DNA of 64,000 bases from assembly GCF_035319885.1 (NCBI RefSeq), contig NZ_CP141285.1, positions 2,542,001-2,606,000 of the forward strand, written 5' to 3'. Positions 47,212 to 55,750 of this stretch are shown here, piece by piece. A program made the position numbers and the translations under genes. This DNA is from Altererythrobacter sp. H2. Lineage in GTDB: Bacteria > Pseudomonadota > Alphaproteobacteria > Sphingomonadales > Sphingomonadaceae. Numbering within the stretch: the first letter of the stretch is position 1; every line of letters begins with the position of its first letter. Below the pieces are notes generated by a model. It did no database searches and was not told where the DNA came from. It was given only the letters and a program-made list of their open reading frames with translations.

Positions 47212-48114
47212 ATGCATCTGCGCGACTTCGATGTGAACCTGCTGATCACGATGGAAGCAATCTGGACGACCCGCAATGTCTCCAACGCAGCCAAGACGCT
47301 CAATCTTGCCCAGTCCACCGTCAGCGCGGCCCTGAACCGGCTGCGGCTGGCCCTGGGCGACGAGCTGTTCAACTGGTCCGGCAGCGAGATGGTGCCGACG
47401 CCGCTGGCCGAGCAGATCATGCCTGACGTGTCCAAGCTGCTCAACGGCGTGCGCACGGTATTGACCAAATCGCTCGGCCAGGTCGACACGGTGGAGCGGC
47501 GCATGGTGATCGCCACGGCCGACTATGTTGCGGCCCTGTTCGGCGCACGCTTGCTGGAGCGGGCGGCGGCGGAAGCGCCGCAGATCTCGTTCGATTTCGT
47601 CGACATGCGTCCGCAGTTCATCAACCGGGCAGCGCGCCCGGATATCGACATGTTCCTGCTCCCCGCCAGCGCGCTGCGGACCTCGGGCATGGAAAAGACG
47701 ATCCTGTATCAGGATAGCTATGTCTGCATCGGCGCAGCCGGCAACGATGCCCTGCAGGAAGGGATGGACCCGGATGCCTTCCTTGCCCTGCGCCATATCG
47801 GCTATTCGGCCATGCCCCGCATCGCCTTCAACCACGAGATGATGCTGTGGGACGAACTGGGCAAGGAAGCCAACCTGCGCCTGACCATGGGCAACTACCT
47901 GATCTTTGCCCGGATCGTGGCCGGGAGCGATGCTGTCGCCATCCTGCCCAAGCGGCTGGCCCAGACCCTGACCGGGGAATGGAACCTCAAGTGGATCACC
48001 CCGCCCCTGCCCACGCCCGAGCTGGAAATCGCCGCACTGTGGCGGCCCGATCAGGCCAAGGATATCGCGCTGTCATGGCTGCGCGACACCCTGATCGACA
48101 TCTGCGCCACCTGA
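47212..48114 (+). CDS. LysR-family transcriptional regulator, NodD-like
   Basis: A 300-residue protein. The N-terminal winged HTH reads HLRDFDVNLLITMEAIWTTR, NVSNAAKTLNLAQSTVSAAL and NRLRLALGDELF, close to the NodD branch of LysR regulators. The ligand-binding domain follows (ADYVAALFGARLLERAAAEA; GSDAVAILPKRLAQ). It has a strong ribosome binding site (taggaggtg). It is divergent from the dioxygenase operon and convergent with the TcuA-like gene. It most likely senses a pathway intermediate and controls the operons on both sides. Confidence 0.94.
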   Translation: MHLRDFDVNLLITMEAIWTTRNVSNAAKTLNLAQSTVSAALNRLRLALGDELFNWSGSEMVPTPLAEQIMPDVSKLLNGVRTVLTKSLGQVDTVERRMVIATADYVAALFGARLLERAAAEAPQISFDFVDMRPQFINRAARPDIDMFLLPASALRTSGMEKTILYQDSYVCIGAAGNDALQEGMDPDAFLALRHIGYSAMPRIAFNHEMMLWDELGKEANLRLTMGNYLIFARIVAGSDAVAILPKRLAQTLTGEWNLKWITPPLPTPELEIAALWRPDQAKDIALSWLRDTLIDICAT

Positions 48115-48129
48115 CCGAGGCCCGCCCGA

Positions 48130-49590
48130 TCAGGCAGCGGCCTGCTGCCCGGCGATCCGGCCGAACACCGAACCGCTGGTCAGGCCGGCCCCGCCCGGAT
48201 AGCGGTCGTAATAGAGCCCGCCGACCAGTTCGCCCGCTGCATAGAGGCCATTGATCGGCCCGCCCTCCTCGCTCTGCACCCGCGCCTGCTCGTCGATGGC
48301 GAGGCCGCCATAAGTCAGCGTGATCCCGCAAGTGACCTGATAGGCGACAAATGGCGGCTCGGCGATCGCCCGCGCCCAGTTGCTCTTGTCGATCGCAAGC
48401 CCGTGGGTGCGGCGTCCGTCCTTCACCGCCGGATTGAAGGGCACGCTGTCATCGATCGCTGCATTGAAACCGGCGACCGTGCGCAGAAACGCGTTGCGGT
48501 CGATCCCTTCCAGCTTGTCGGCCAGTGCCTCCAGCGTCGGTGCCTCGAACCGGGCGGCGCGCGGGGTGCGGTACTCATCGGGCAGGATCGCAATGCTGCG
48601 CGAATCGAAAATCTGCCACCCGGTCCCGCCCGGTTGCTTCAGGATCGCGGCACCCATTTTCGAGTAGGTGTAGTTGCGGAAATCGGAGCCTTCATCGAAA
48701 AACCGCTCGCCCGCCGTGTTCACCACCACCCCCAGGGTAAAGTAGTTCTTCTGCTGGTTGAGCACGGCAAGGTCGCCGAAGTCCGCTGCGCCGGCATCGA
48801 AGAACACGCTGTGGCAGCCGGACCAGTTGCCATGGGCCCGCGCCCCGATATCCAGTGCAGCCTCGATGACATTGCCGGTGTTGTAGCGTGAGCCGCGCAC
48901 TTTCGCGAGATCCCAGCCCGCGCCGAGATACTTCACCCGCGCCTCGGTGTTGGCATGGTATCCTCCTGCGGCGAGGATGACCGCATCGGCGCCAAGCTCC
49001 TCACCGTTGACCACCACCCCGCGCACCAAATGGCGGTCGCCCAGCAGGCGCTCGACCTTGGCGTCGTAGCGGACGGTCACGCCCAGTGCCTCGGCACGTC
49101 GGAAGAGGGCGTCGACCAGGCCCATCCCGCCACCGGCGGTCTCGATCGTCAGGCCGCCCCAGAACACGTTGCGCCCGTCCACCTTGAACGACTGGCGGCC
49201 ATAGGCGGGGAGGAACCGCACCCCATGCTGCTGCATCCACAGCATGGTCGGCAGGCTCTCCGCCACCAGCAGTTCGATCAGCGCCGGGTCGGCCCGGTAG
49301 CCGCTGAGGCGGCACAGATCGAGGAAGAAGGTCTCGGCATCGTAGCTACCGAAGTCGCTCCCGGTCCGCTCTTCCTCGGTCAGGTCCGGCACCAGCCGCG
49401 CGATGTCCGCTTCCCCGTCATATACGGTGCGGAAGCAGCCCCCGGTAAAGGCCGAGTTTCCGCCCCGGGCAAGGTGCGGCGCCCGCTCCAGCACTGTGAC
49501 CCGGGCACCATGCTCGGCCGCAGAGATAGCTGCACAAAGAGCGGCGTTTCCTGCGCCAACGACAATCACATTCTTCGCAATGGCTGGCAT
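48130..49590 (-). CDS. FAD-dependent dehydrogenase, tricarballylate dehydrogenase (TcuA)-like
   Basis: A 486-residue flavoprotein from the ATG at 49590. FAD is bound by NVIVVGAGNAALCAAISAAE. The family motifs RGGNSAFTGGCFRTVYDG, CGITLTYGGLAIDEQARV and GLYAAGELVGGLYYDRYPGG with LTSGSVFGRIAG match TcuA-like proteins, which desaturate tricarboxylates such as tricarballylate. The substrate here is unknown but probably a polycarboxylate or the side chain left after ring cleavage (inference). It is divergent from the TonB receptor at 49728 and its start lies two bases from a candidate LysR operator. Confidence 0.9.
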   Translation of the reverse strand: MPAIAKNVIVVGAGNAALCAAISAAEHGARVTVLERAPHLARGGNSAFTGGCFRTVYDGEADIARLVPDLTEEERTGSDFGSYDAETFFLDLCRLSGYRADPALIELLVAESLPTMLWMQQHGVRFLPAYGRQSFKVDGRNVFWGGLTIETAGGGMGLVDALFRRAEALGVTVRYDAKVERLLGDRHLVRGVVVNGEELGADAVILAAGGYHANTEARVKYLGAGWDLAKVRGSRYNTGNVIEAALDIGARAHGNWSGCHSVFFDAGAADFGDLAVLNQQKNYFTLGVVVNTAGERFFDEGSDFRNYTYSKMGAAILKQPGGTGWQIFDSRSIAILPDEYRTPRAARFEAPTLEALADKLEGIDRNAFLRTVAGFNAAIDDSVPFNPAVKDGRRTHGLAIDKSNWARAIAEPPFVAYQVTCGITLTYGGLAIDEQARVQSEEGGPINGLYAAGELVGGLYYDRYPGGAGLTSGSVFGRIAGQQAAA

Positions 49591-49592
49591 GG

Positions 49593-49618
49593 TATCTATC
49601 CTATCGATACTAGCAATC
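49593..49618. promoter_or_regulatory. Second copy of the candidate LysR operator, upstream of the TcuA-like gene and TonB receptor
   Basis: On the plus strand TATC (49593-49596), 9 bases, GATA (49606-49609), 5 bases, AATC (49615-49618). Read on the minus strand this is GATT-N5-TATC-N9-GATA, the same spacing and orientation relative to the adjacent gene start as at 47177-47202. The inner repeat extends to gtatc/gatac. It overlaps the ribosome binding region of the TcuA-like gene, in the 137-base divergent region shared with the TonB receptor. Confidence 0.65.
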
Positions 49619-49727
49619 AATACATATCGCTTCCTTCAATGATGACGATGTTCTAACCGGTTCGTCAAGTGCCAAGCAGGCACAGGGCGATTCCACTTGT
49701 CGCCCCCGGTCGGGAGAGGAACAGACC

Positions 49728-52052
49728 ATGATAAAGCTACGCCTTGCCGCGATGCCATCGTGCCTCGCGATTGCCATCTGCACAGTACCCGCAACCGTGG
49801 CCGCCCAGTCCACCGATGGCGGAGAGACTGCTGCCCAGGCATGGAATGACGAGATCATCGTAACCGCGACCAAGCGGTCGGAGTCGGTCAACGACGTGCC
49901 GATGTCGATATCAGCGGCCTCGGGCGATGAACTTGCCGCCGCAGGCATCCGCAGCGCGGACGATCTCGGCAAGCTGGTTCCCGGCTTCACCTTTACCCAG
50001 TCAGCCTACAGCACGCCGGTCTATTCGCTGCGCGGCGTCGGCTTCTACAACTATGATATCGCCTCGACCCCGACCGTCACCGTCTATCAGGACGAAGCGC
50101 CGCTGCCGTTTTCCGCCATGTCGCGCGGGGCCGGGTTCGACCTCGAACGGGTCGAAGTGCTCAAGGGCCCGCAGGGCCTGCTGTTCGGCTCGAACTCCAC
50201 CGGCGGCGCAGTCAACTACGTCGCTGCCCGTCCGTCCGACACGCTGGAGGCCGGGCTCGATGCCAGTTACGGCCGGTTCAATGCCTGGGAACTAGGCGGG
50301 TTCATCTCCGCCCCGCTGAGCGAAGGCGTGGGCGTCCGCCTTGCCGCCCGCCATGAGGGTTCCGGCGAATGGCAGCGCAGCGCAACCCGCCCGAACGATG
50401 GCAACGGCAAGCGCAATTTCACCCAGATGCGCGCGCTGGTCGATATCGAAGCCGGCGACCGGCTGACCATCAAGCTTGGCGCCAATGCCTTCTGGGACAA
50501 GTCCGATGTGCAGGGCGCGCAGCTGATCCAGATCAACCCGCTGATCCCGCCCTTCGTCAACCCGCAGACGCTGGTGCAGCCAATCGTCAACGACGATGCT
50601 CGCATCGGTGACTGGACAGCCGGTACCAATCCCAGGCGCGATGATCGCCAGTGGCAACTGACCGCACGGCTGGATTACGAGCTGAGCGATGCGATCACGC
50701 TGACCACCCTCACCTCCTATGCCGATTACAGCCAGAGCGATCTGGTCGATCCGGACGGAACGGCGCTGGTGCTGGCCGATACGCTGGCCACCGGGGCAAT
50801 CGAATCCTTCTTCCAGGAACTGCGTTTGTCGGGCGAATTCGGCAACGGCAGCCGCTGGATTGTCGGTGCGAACTTCGAGAATAACACCGTACAGGAAACG
50901 CAGGTCCTGAGCGCCACCGACGCATCGGGCTTTGCGCCGTTCGCGATCTTCTTCAACTTGCCGATCCCGGACCTGATCCCGCTTTCATCAGAGCAGCGGT
51001 TCAAGAACTACGCCGCCTTCGCCAACCTCGATCTCGCGGTCTCGGACACCGTCACGGTGCATGCCGGCCTGCGCTACACCGACACCTCCGACCGGTTCAC
51101 CGGCTGCACCGGCAACTCGGCCAACGGCAGCCTTGCGATCGGCCTCGGCATCCTGAGCCAGGGCAACCCGTTCGCGCTCGGGCCGAACCCGGCCTGCACC
51201 CAGCTCGACGCAAACCTGCAGCCCACCATCACCAATGCACGGCTGGCGGAGAACAACCTCTCCTGGCGCTTTGGCGTGGATTTCGAGCCGAACGATGACA
51301 CGCTGCTTTATGCCAATGTGAGCCGCGGCTACAAGATCGGGGCCTTCCCGCTGATCCCGGCCTCGTCGGTCACGCAGTACAGCCCGGTCACGCAGGAAAA
51401 GCTGACCGCCTATGAAGCCGGCTTCAAGCTGAGCCTGGCCGACCGGATGGTCCAGCTCAACGGCGCGGTGTTCCACTACGATTATCGCGACAAGCAGACG
51501 CTGGGCAGCGTGATCCTGACACCCGACATCTTCGGCCCGCTCAACCTGCTGGTGAATATCCCCAAATCCAAGGTCACCGGCGCGGAACTGCAGGCCGTGG
51601 TGCGCCCCACCGAAGGGCTGACGCTCAACGCCGGGGTGACCTATGTCGACAGTAAAATCGGCACTTTCACCAACTTCGACCCGTTCGGCGTGGTGCGCAA
51701 CTTCAAGGGCGAGGCCTTCCCCAACACGCCCAAATGGCAGTGGACCGTGGCGGCGGACTACGCCTTCCCGCTCAGCGCCAGCCTCAACGGCTTCGTCGGC
51801 GCCAACGCCAGCGGCCGCAGCGATGCCAACGGGGCGCTGGGCGAAAATCCGATCCTGGCCATCGATGGCTATACCCTGCTCGACCTTCGTGCCGGGATCG
51901 AAAGCGAAGACGAGCGCTGGAAGGTCACCCTGTGGGGCCGCAACGTCACCAACCAGTACTACTGGACCAACGCCTACAAGATTTCGGACGTCTCCGCGCG
52001 CTTCGCCGGAATGCCCGCGACCTACGGCGCCTCACTCTCTTTCCGATACTGA
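49728..52052 (+). CDS. TonB-dependent outer-membrane receptor
   Basis: A 774-residue receptor with a signal peptide (MIKLRLAAMPSCLAIAICTV, cleavage near TVAAQ). The TonB-box-like IIVTATKRSESVNDVPMSIS starts the plug, which includes ERVEVLKGPQGLLFGSNSTG. The barrel ends in YGASLSFRY with a terminal aromatic. It is the first gene of the plus-strand operon, 43 bases ahead of the isochorismatase-like gene, so it probably imports the substrate of this pathway. A LysR operator candidate lies in its upstream region. Confidence 0.93.
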   Translation: MIKLRLAAMPSCLAIAICTVPATVAAQSTDGGETAAQAWNDEIIVTATKRSESVNDVPMSISAASGDELAAAGIRSADDLGKLVPGFTFTQSAYSTPVYSLRGVGFYNYDIASTPTVTVYQDEAPLPFSAMSRGAGFDLERVEVLKGPQGLLFGSNSTGGAVNYVAARPSDTLEAGLDASYGRFNAWELGGFISAPLSEGVGVRLAARHEGSGEWQRSATRPNDGNGKRNFTQMRALVDIEAGDRLTIKLGANAFWDKSDVQGAQLIQINPLIPPFVNPQTLVQPIVNDDARIGDWTAGTNPRRDDRQWQLTARLDYELSDAITLTTLTSYADYSQSDLVDPDGTALVLADTLATGAIESFFQELRLSGEFGNGSRWIVGANFENNTVQETQVLSATDASGFAPFAIFFNLPIPDLIPLSSEQRFKNYAAFANLDLAVSDTVTVHAGLRYTDTSDRFTGCTGNSANGSLAIGLGILSQGNPFALGPNPACTQLDANLQPTITNARLAENNLSWRFGVDFEPNDDTLLYANVSRGYKIGAFPLIPASSVTQYSPVTQEKLTAYEAGFKLSLADRMVQLNGAVFHYDYRDKQTLGSVILTPDIFGPLNLLVNIPKSKVTGAELQAVVRPTEGLTLNAGVTYVDSKIGTFTNFDPFGVVRNFKGEAFPNTPKWQWTVAADYAFPLSASLNGFVGANASGRSDANGALGENPILAIDGYTLLDLRAGIESEDERWKVTLWGRNVTNQYYWTNAYKISDVSARFAGMPATYGASLSFRY

Positions 52053-52095
52053 TCCCCCTACGCCCCGATGCGGGCCCAATCCGGAGTAATCACGC

Positions 52096-52689
52096 ATGAA
52101 ATCCGCCCTCCTGCTGCTCGACCTGCAGAATGAAATGGTCGACCCGGCCGGCAAAGTCGGCGCGCACGGCCTCGCAAAGATCGTGGAGGATCGCGGCGTG
52201 CTGACCAATGCGCGCAAGTGCCTCGATGCGGCACGGGCGGCGGGCATGCCGGTGGTTCATGTGCGGCTGGGCTTCCGGCCGGATTACGCCGACTGCCTCA
52301 GCGTTGCGGCACGCATCGGCGGGCTGAAGAGCAACCGGGCGGCGATTGTCGGTGAATTCGGCACCGAATTCCATCCGACTGTCGCTCCTGCCGATGACGA
52401 ACTCATCATCACCAAGCAGTGCGTCAACCCGTTCTTCAACACCGGCCTGATGACCTGGCTGATGCAGAACGGGATCAAGCGGCTCTACCTTGGCGGGGTG
52501 GCGACGCACCTGGTCGTCGAAAGCTCGGCCCGCTTTGCCGACGACGCCGGCTTTGCCCCGGTGGTGATCGAGGACATCTGCGCCGCGCCCAACCCCGCAC
52601 TGCACGACCACTTCATCACCAACATCGCCCCTGCCGTCGGCACAGTCACCACCACCGAGGCGTTCTGCGCCGAGGCAGCGCAGGGCTGA
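52096..52689 (+). CDS. Isochorismatase-fold hydrolase with Val at the usual cysteine position
   Basis: A 197-residue protein starting MKSALLLLDLQNEMVDPAGK, with the catalytic Asp9 in LLDLQNEM and Lys107 in IITKQCVNPFF. The usual nucleophile region G-V-x-T-x-x-C-V reads GGVATHLVVESSARFA, with Val140 replacing Cys. Nicotinamidases and carbamoyl hydrolases need this Cys, but true isochorismatases such as EntB and PhzD do without it, so a cysteine-free mechanism (vinyl ether hydrolysis) or loss of activity are both possible. It follows the TonB receptor and is three bases before the fused lyase-flavoprotein gene. Confidence 0.87.
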   Translation: MKSALLLLDLQNEMVDPAGKVGAHGLAKIVEDRGVLTNARKCLDAARAAGMPVVHVRLGFRPDYADCLSVAARIGGLKSNRAAIVGEFGTEFHPTVAPADDELIITKQCVNPFFNTGLMTWLMQNGIKRLYLGGVATHLVVESSARFADDAGFAPVVIEDICAAPNPALHDHFITNIAPAVGTVTTTEAFCAEAAQG

Positions 52690-52692
52690 CCG

Positions 52693-54972
52693 ATGAGCCT
52701 GCGTGACATCGTCTCCCGACGCCAGGCCGTCCTCGCACCCGGCGCAGCCAATGCGCTGTTCGCCCGGGTGATCGAGGATCTGGGGTTCGAATGCGTCTAT
52801 GTGACCGGCGCCGGCATCGCCAACATGGCGCTCGGCGCGCCGGACATCGGCCTTACCTCGCTCGATGACATTGCCCAGACCGTGTCCCGCATCGCCGATG
52901 CCGTGGCCCTGCCGCTGATCGTCGATGCCGACACCGGGTTCGGCAACGCGGTCAACACCTGGCGGACGATGAAAGTGCTGGAGCGCGCCGGTGCGTCCGC
53001 GATCCAGTTGGAGGATCAGGAGTTTCCCAAGCGCTGCGGGCATTTCAACGGCAAGAGCGTGGTGCCGCTCCACGACATGCTGCCCAAGATCCGGGCCGCC
53101 GCCGATGCCCGCACCCGCGACACGCTGATCATCGCCCGCACCGATGCGCTGGCGGTAGACGGTATCGATGCTGCGCTCGAACGGGCCGTGGCTTTCATCG
53201 AAGCCGGGGCCGACATGACTTTCGTCGAAGCCCCGCGCGATGCAGACCAGATGCGCCGGATTGCCGCGCTCGGCGTGCCGCAGGTCGCCAACATCGTCCA
53301 CGGCGGCAAGACCCCGGCCCTGCCGCAGGCGGAGCTGGCCGACATGGGCTTCGGCGTGGTGCTCTATGCCAACGCCGCCTTGCAAGCTGCCGTCCGCGCT
53401 TCTGCGGAAGTGCTTGGCTCACTCAAGGCGACTGGTTCGCTTGAGGCGGTTCACGACCGGCTGGCGAGCTTCGAGGAACGCCAGTCTGCCGTCGCCAAGG
53501 AGCACTGGGACCGGCTCGAAACGCAATTCGAAAACAGGCAGGCAGGCAAGCTGATGCATATCGTCGTTGTCGGAAGCGGGATCGCCGGTTTGAGCGCCGC
53601 GCTGAGTGCCGCCGAAGCGGGGGCCCAGGTCACCGTGGTCGAGCGCGCCACAGAGGGCGAGCATGGCGGCAACACCCGCTACACCGAAGCCTACCTGCGG
53701 ATGAAATCGATGGATGAAGTGGCCGACGATTTTGTCGATCACTTCATGGACAACGCCGGCGGCTATACCGACCCGTCAATCGTGCAGGAAATGGTCCGCG
53801 ATCCGGACGACTGGTCACCGCTGGCGCGCAGCCAGTCGACCGTCGATCCGGACCTGCTCGGAGCCTTTGCCGAACAGGCCGGGCCGACCCTGCGCTGGCT
53901 GGAGCAGGCGGGCCTCAAGTTCGATTTCCTGCCGACCGCGTTCATCACCACCACCACCACCCGGCTGCTGCCCGTGGGTGGCGGCCTGGCCATGGTCGAG
54001 ACCCTGACAGAGGCGTGCAAGGCCGCGGGGGCAAACTTCCGCTTCGCCACCACCGCCCGGTCGCTCGCCACAAATGACGGGACGGTCACCGGTCTGGTCA
54101 CCTCCGCCGGGACAATCGCCTGCGACGCCGTGATCCTTGCCTGCGGCGGGTTCGAGGGCAATGCCGAGATGCTGTCACGCTATGTCGGTCCGGGCGCGAT
54201 CAATCTGCGCCCGGTGGCGCGCGGCGGGCACTACAACAAGGGTGAAGGCATCCGCATGGCGCTGGATATCGGCGCGGCGCCCAATGGCGATTTCGGCAGC
54301 TATCATGCCGAGCCGGTCGACCCGCGCTCAGGCATTGCCGAGCCGGCGATCTTCACCTTCCCCTATGGCATTCTGGTCAACAAGGCGGGGCAGCGCTTCA
54401 CCGACGAAGCACCCGGCACCGTCGATGCCCACTATGAAAGCGTCACGCGCCGGATCTACGAACAGCGTGACGGCCTCGCCTGGCTGGTGACCGATGCCCG
54501 GCTGGACGACGTACCCAACTGGCAGAAGGGCAGCCGCACCGACCAGCCGCCGGTCACCGCCGGCAGCATCGCGGAACTGGCCGAAGCCATTGCCGTGCCT
54601 GCCGATGCGCTGACGCAGACCATTGCCGCCTACAACGCGGCGTGCGGCGCGGGCACGTTTGACCCGCTCAAGGCTGATGGCCTTGCTACCAGCGGCCTCA
54701 CCCCGCCCAAGTCCAACTGGGCACGTCCGATTGACACGGCACCCTATCGCGCCTGGCCGGTCATATCCGCCAACGTGTTCACCTTCGGCGGACTGAAGGC
54801 CGACCGGCACGCGCGGGTCATAGACCATGACGGCCACCCCATCCCCGGTCTTTACGCGGCAGGCGAGACCATGGGCATCTACTACCGCACCTATACCGGC
54901 TCGACCTCGGTCCTGCGGGGCGCGGTGTTCGGGCGACAGGCGGCGCTGCACGCCGCAGGTCTGGCTGCGTGA
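52693..54972 (+). CDS. Apparent fusion: isocitrate lyase/PEP mutase-type lyase plus TcuA-like FAD dehydrogenase
   Basis: A 759-residue open frame without interruption. Residues 1 to about 270 are an ICL/PEP-mutase superfamily TIM barrel: VAVTG-like FECVYVTGAGIANMALGAPD, the metal-binding LIVDADTGFGNAVNTW (Asp78, Asp80) and the catalytic FPKRCGHFNG (Cys115), as in methylisocitrate or dimethylmalate lyases. Residues 288-759 are a FumR/TcuA-type flavoprotein: MHIVVVGSGIAGLSAALSAA, EHGGNTRYTEAYLRM, AVILACGGFEGNAEML and GLYAAGETMGIYYRTYTGST. An internal ATG at 53554 (residue 288) marks the joint. Lyase and dehydrogenase could act in sequence on one carboxylate. I know of no characterised protein with this architecture. 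It overlaps the SDR gene (GTGA). Confidence 0.88.
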   Translation: MSLRDIVSRRQAVLAPGAANALFARVIEDLGFECVYVTGAGIANMALGAPDIGLTSLDDIAQTVSRIADAVALPLIVDADTGFGNAVNTWRTMKVLERAGASAIQLEDQEFPKRCGHFNGKSVVPLHDMLPKIRAAADARTRDTLIIARTDALAVDGIDAALERAVAFIEAGADMTFVEAPRDADQMRRIAALGVPQVANIVHGGKTPALPQAELADMGFGVVLYANAALQAAVRASAEVLGSLKATGSLEAVHDRLASFEERQSAVAKEHWDRLETQFENRQAGKLMHIVVVGSGIAGLSAALSAAEAGAQVTVVERATEGEHGGNTRYTEAYLRMKSMDEVADDFVDHFMDNAGGYTDPSIVQEMVRDPDDWSPLARSQSTVDPDLLGAFAEQAGPTLRWLEQAGLKFDFLPTAFITTTTTRLLPVGGGLAMVETLTEACKAAGANFRFATTARSLATNDGTVTGLVTSAGTIACDAVILACGGFEGNAEMLSRYVGPGAINLRPVARGGHYNKGEGIRMALDIGAAPNGDFGSYHAEPVDPRSGIAEPAIFTFPYGILVNKAGQRFTDEAPGTVDAHYESVTRRIYEQRDGLAWLVTDARLDDVPNWQKGSRTDQPPVTAGSIAELAEAIAVPADALTQTIAAYNAACGAGTFDPLKADGLATSGLTPPKSNWARPIDTAPYRAWPVISANVFTFGGLKADRHARVIDHDGHPIPGLYAAGETMGIYYRTYTGSTSVLRGAVFGRQAALHAAGLAA

Positions 54973-55721
54973 CACGCTTCGGCCTCGACGGTCTGGTCGC
55001 CCTGATTACCGGCGGTGGCGGGATGATCGGTCAGGCCGTGGCCCGGCGCATGGCCGCAGGCGGAGCTCGCATGGCGCTGGCTGACATGGCCGAACCTGGC
55101 CCGGTCGAAGGGGATTGCCGCACTTATGCCGCTGACCTCGCCGACATAACGCAAGTGCGCGAGGTCATCGCGCGTACGCTGGCCGATTTCGGGCGGATCG
55201 ACTGCCTGGTCACGGCCGCCGGCGTCACCTCGCTCGGTTCGTTCGAAAGCATCACGCCGGAGGAATGGGACCGGGTCCACGCGATCAACCTGCGCGGTGT
55301 ATTCCTCGCCAATCAGGCGGTGATCGCCCCGATGCGGGCACAGAGTTCAGGCCGGATCGTCAACATCGGTTCGGTGCTGGCCAAGAACGGCGGCAATCCG
55401 CGCCCATGGATTGACCCGGGCGAGCAGGAGCGGGCCGGCAACGCCGCCTATGGCACGGCCAAGGCCGGGGTCCACGCTCTGACGCTCTATCTGGCGAAGG
55501 AGCTGGCCGCCCACGGCATTACCGTCAACGCGGTCGCGCCCGGGCCGATTGCCAGCCCCATGACCACCAGTTTTCCCGAGGCACTGGTCCGGCAGATCCC
55601 GGCCGGGCGCATGGGCCAGCCGGACGAAGTGGCCAGCGCAGTCGCCTGGCTGTGCACACCCGAAGCCGCCTTCGTCACCGGCGAGATCATCGACGTCAAT
55701 GGCGGCCTGTGGATGGACTAG
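54969..55721 (+). CDS. Short-chain dehydrogenase/reductase
   Basis: A 250-residue classical SDR from a GTG that overlaps the stop of the fused gene. The nucleotide-binding GLVALITGGGGMIGQAVARR, the VTAAGVTSLGSF segment, the INIGSVLAKN-type Ser region (RIVNIGSVLAKNGG) and the catalytic NAAYGTAKAGVHAL (Tyr, Lys) are present. The end, TPEAAFVTGEIIDVNGGLWM, is typical. It should oxidise or reduce a hydroxyl or keto group in the pathway. An insertion around NPRPWIDPGEQERAG lies between the Ser and the Tyr motif. Confidence 0.95.
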   Translation: MTRFGLDGLVALITGGGGMIGQAVARRMAAGGARMALADMAEPGPVEGDCRTYAADLADITQVREVIARTLADFGRIDCLVTAAGVTSLGSFESITPEEWDRVHAINLRGVFLANQAVIAPMRAQSSGRIVNIGSVLAKNGGNPRPWIDPGEQERAGNAAYGTAKAGVHALTLYLAKELAAHGITVNAVAPGPIASPMTTSFPEALVRQIPAGRMGQPDEVASAVAWLCTPEAAFVTGEIIDVNGGLWMD

Positions 55722-55750
55722 GCCCGAATTATTCAAGGAAGGAAAACCAC

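Noticed and set aside
52693-54972. That the lyase-flavoprotein fusion is a simple sequencing frameshift
   Set aside because: The frame is continuous with good codon use through the joint and no near-frame start or stop is skipped. An assembly error is still possible, so a check is proposed in the finding.
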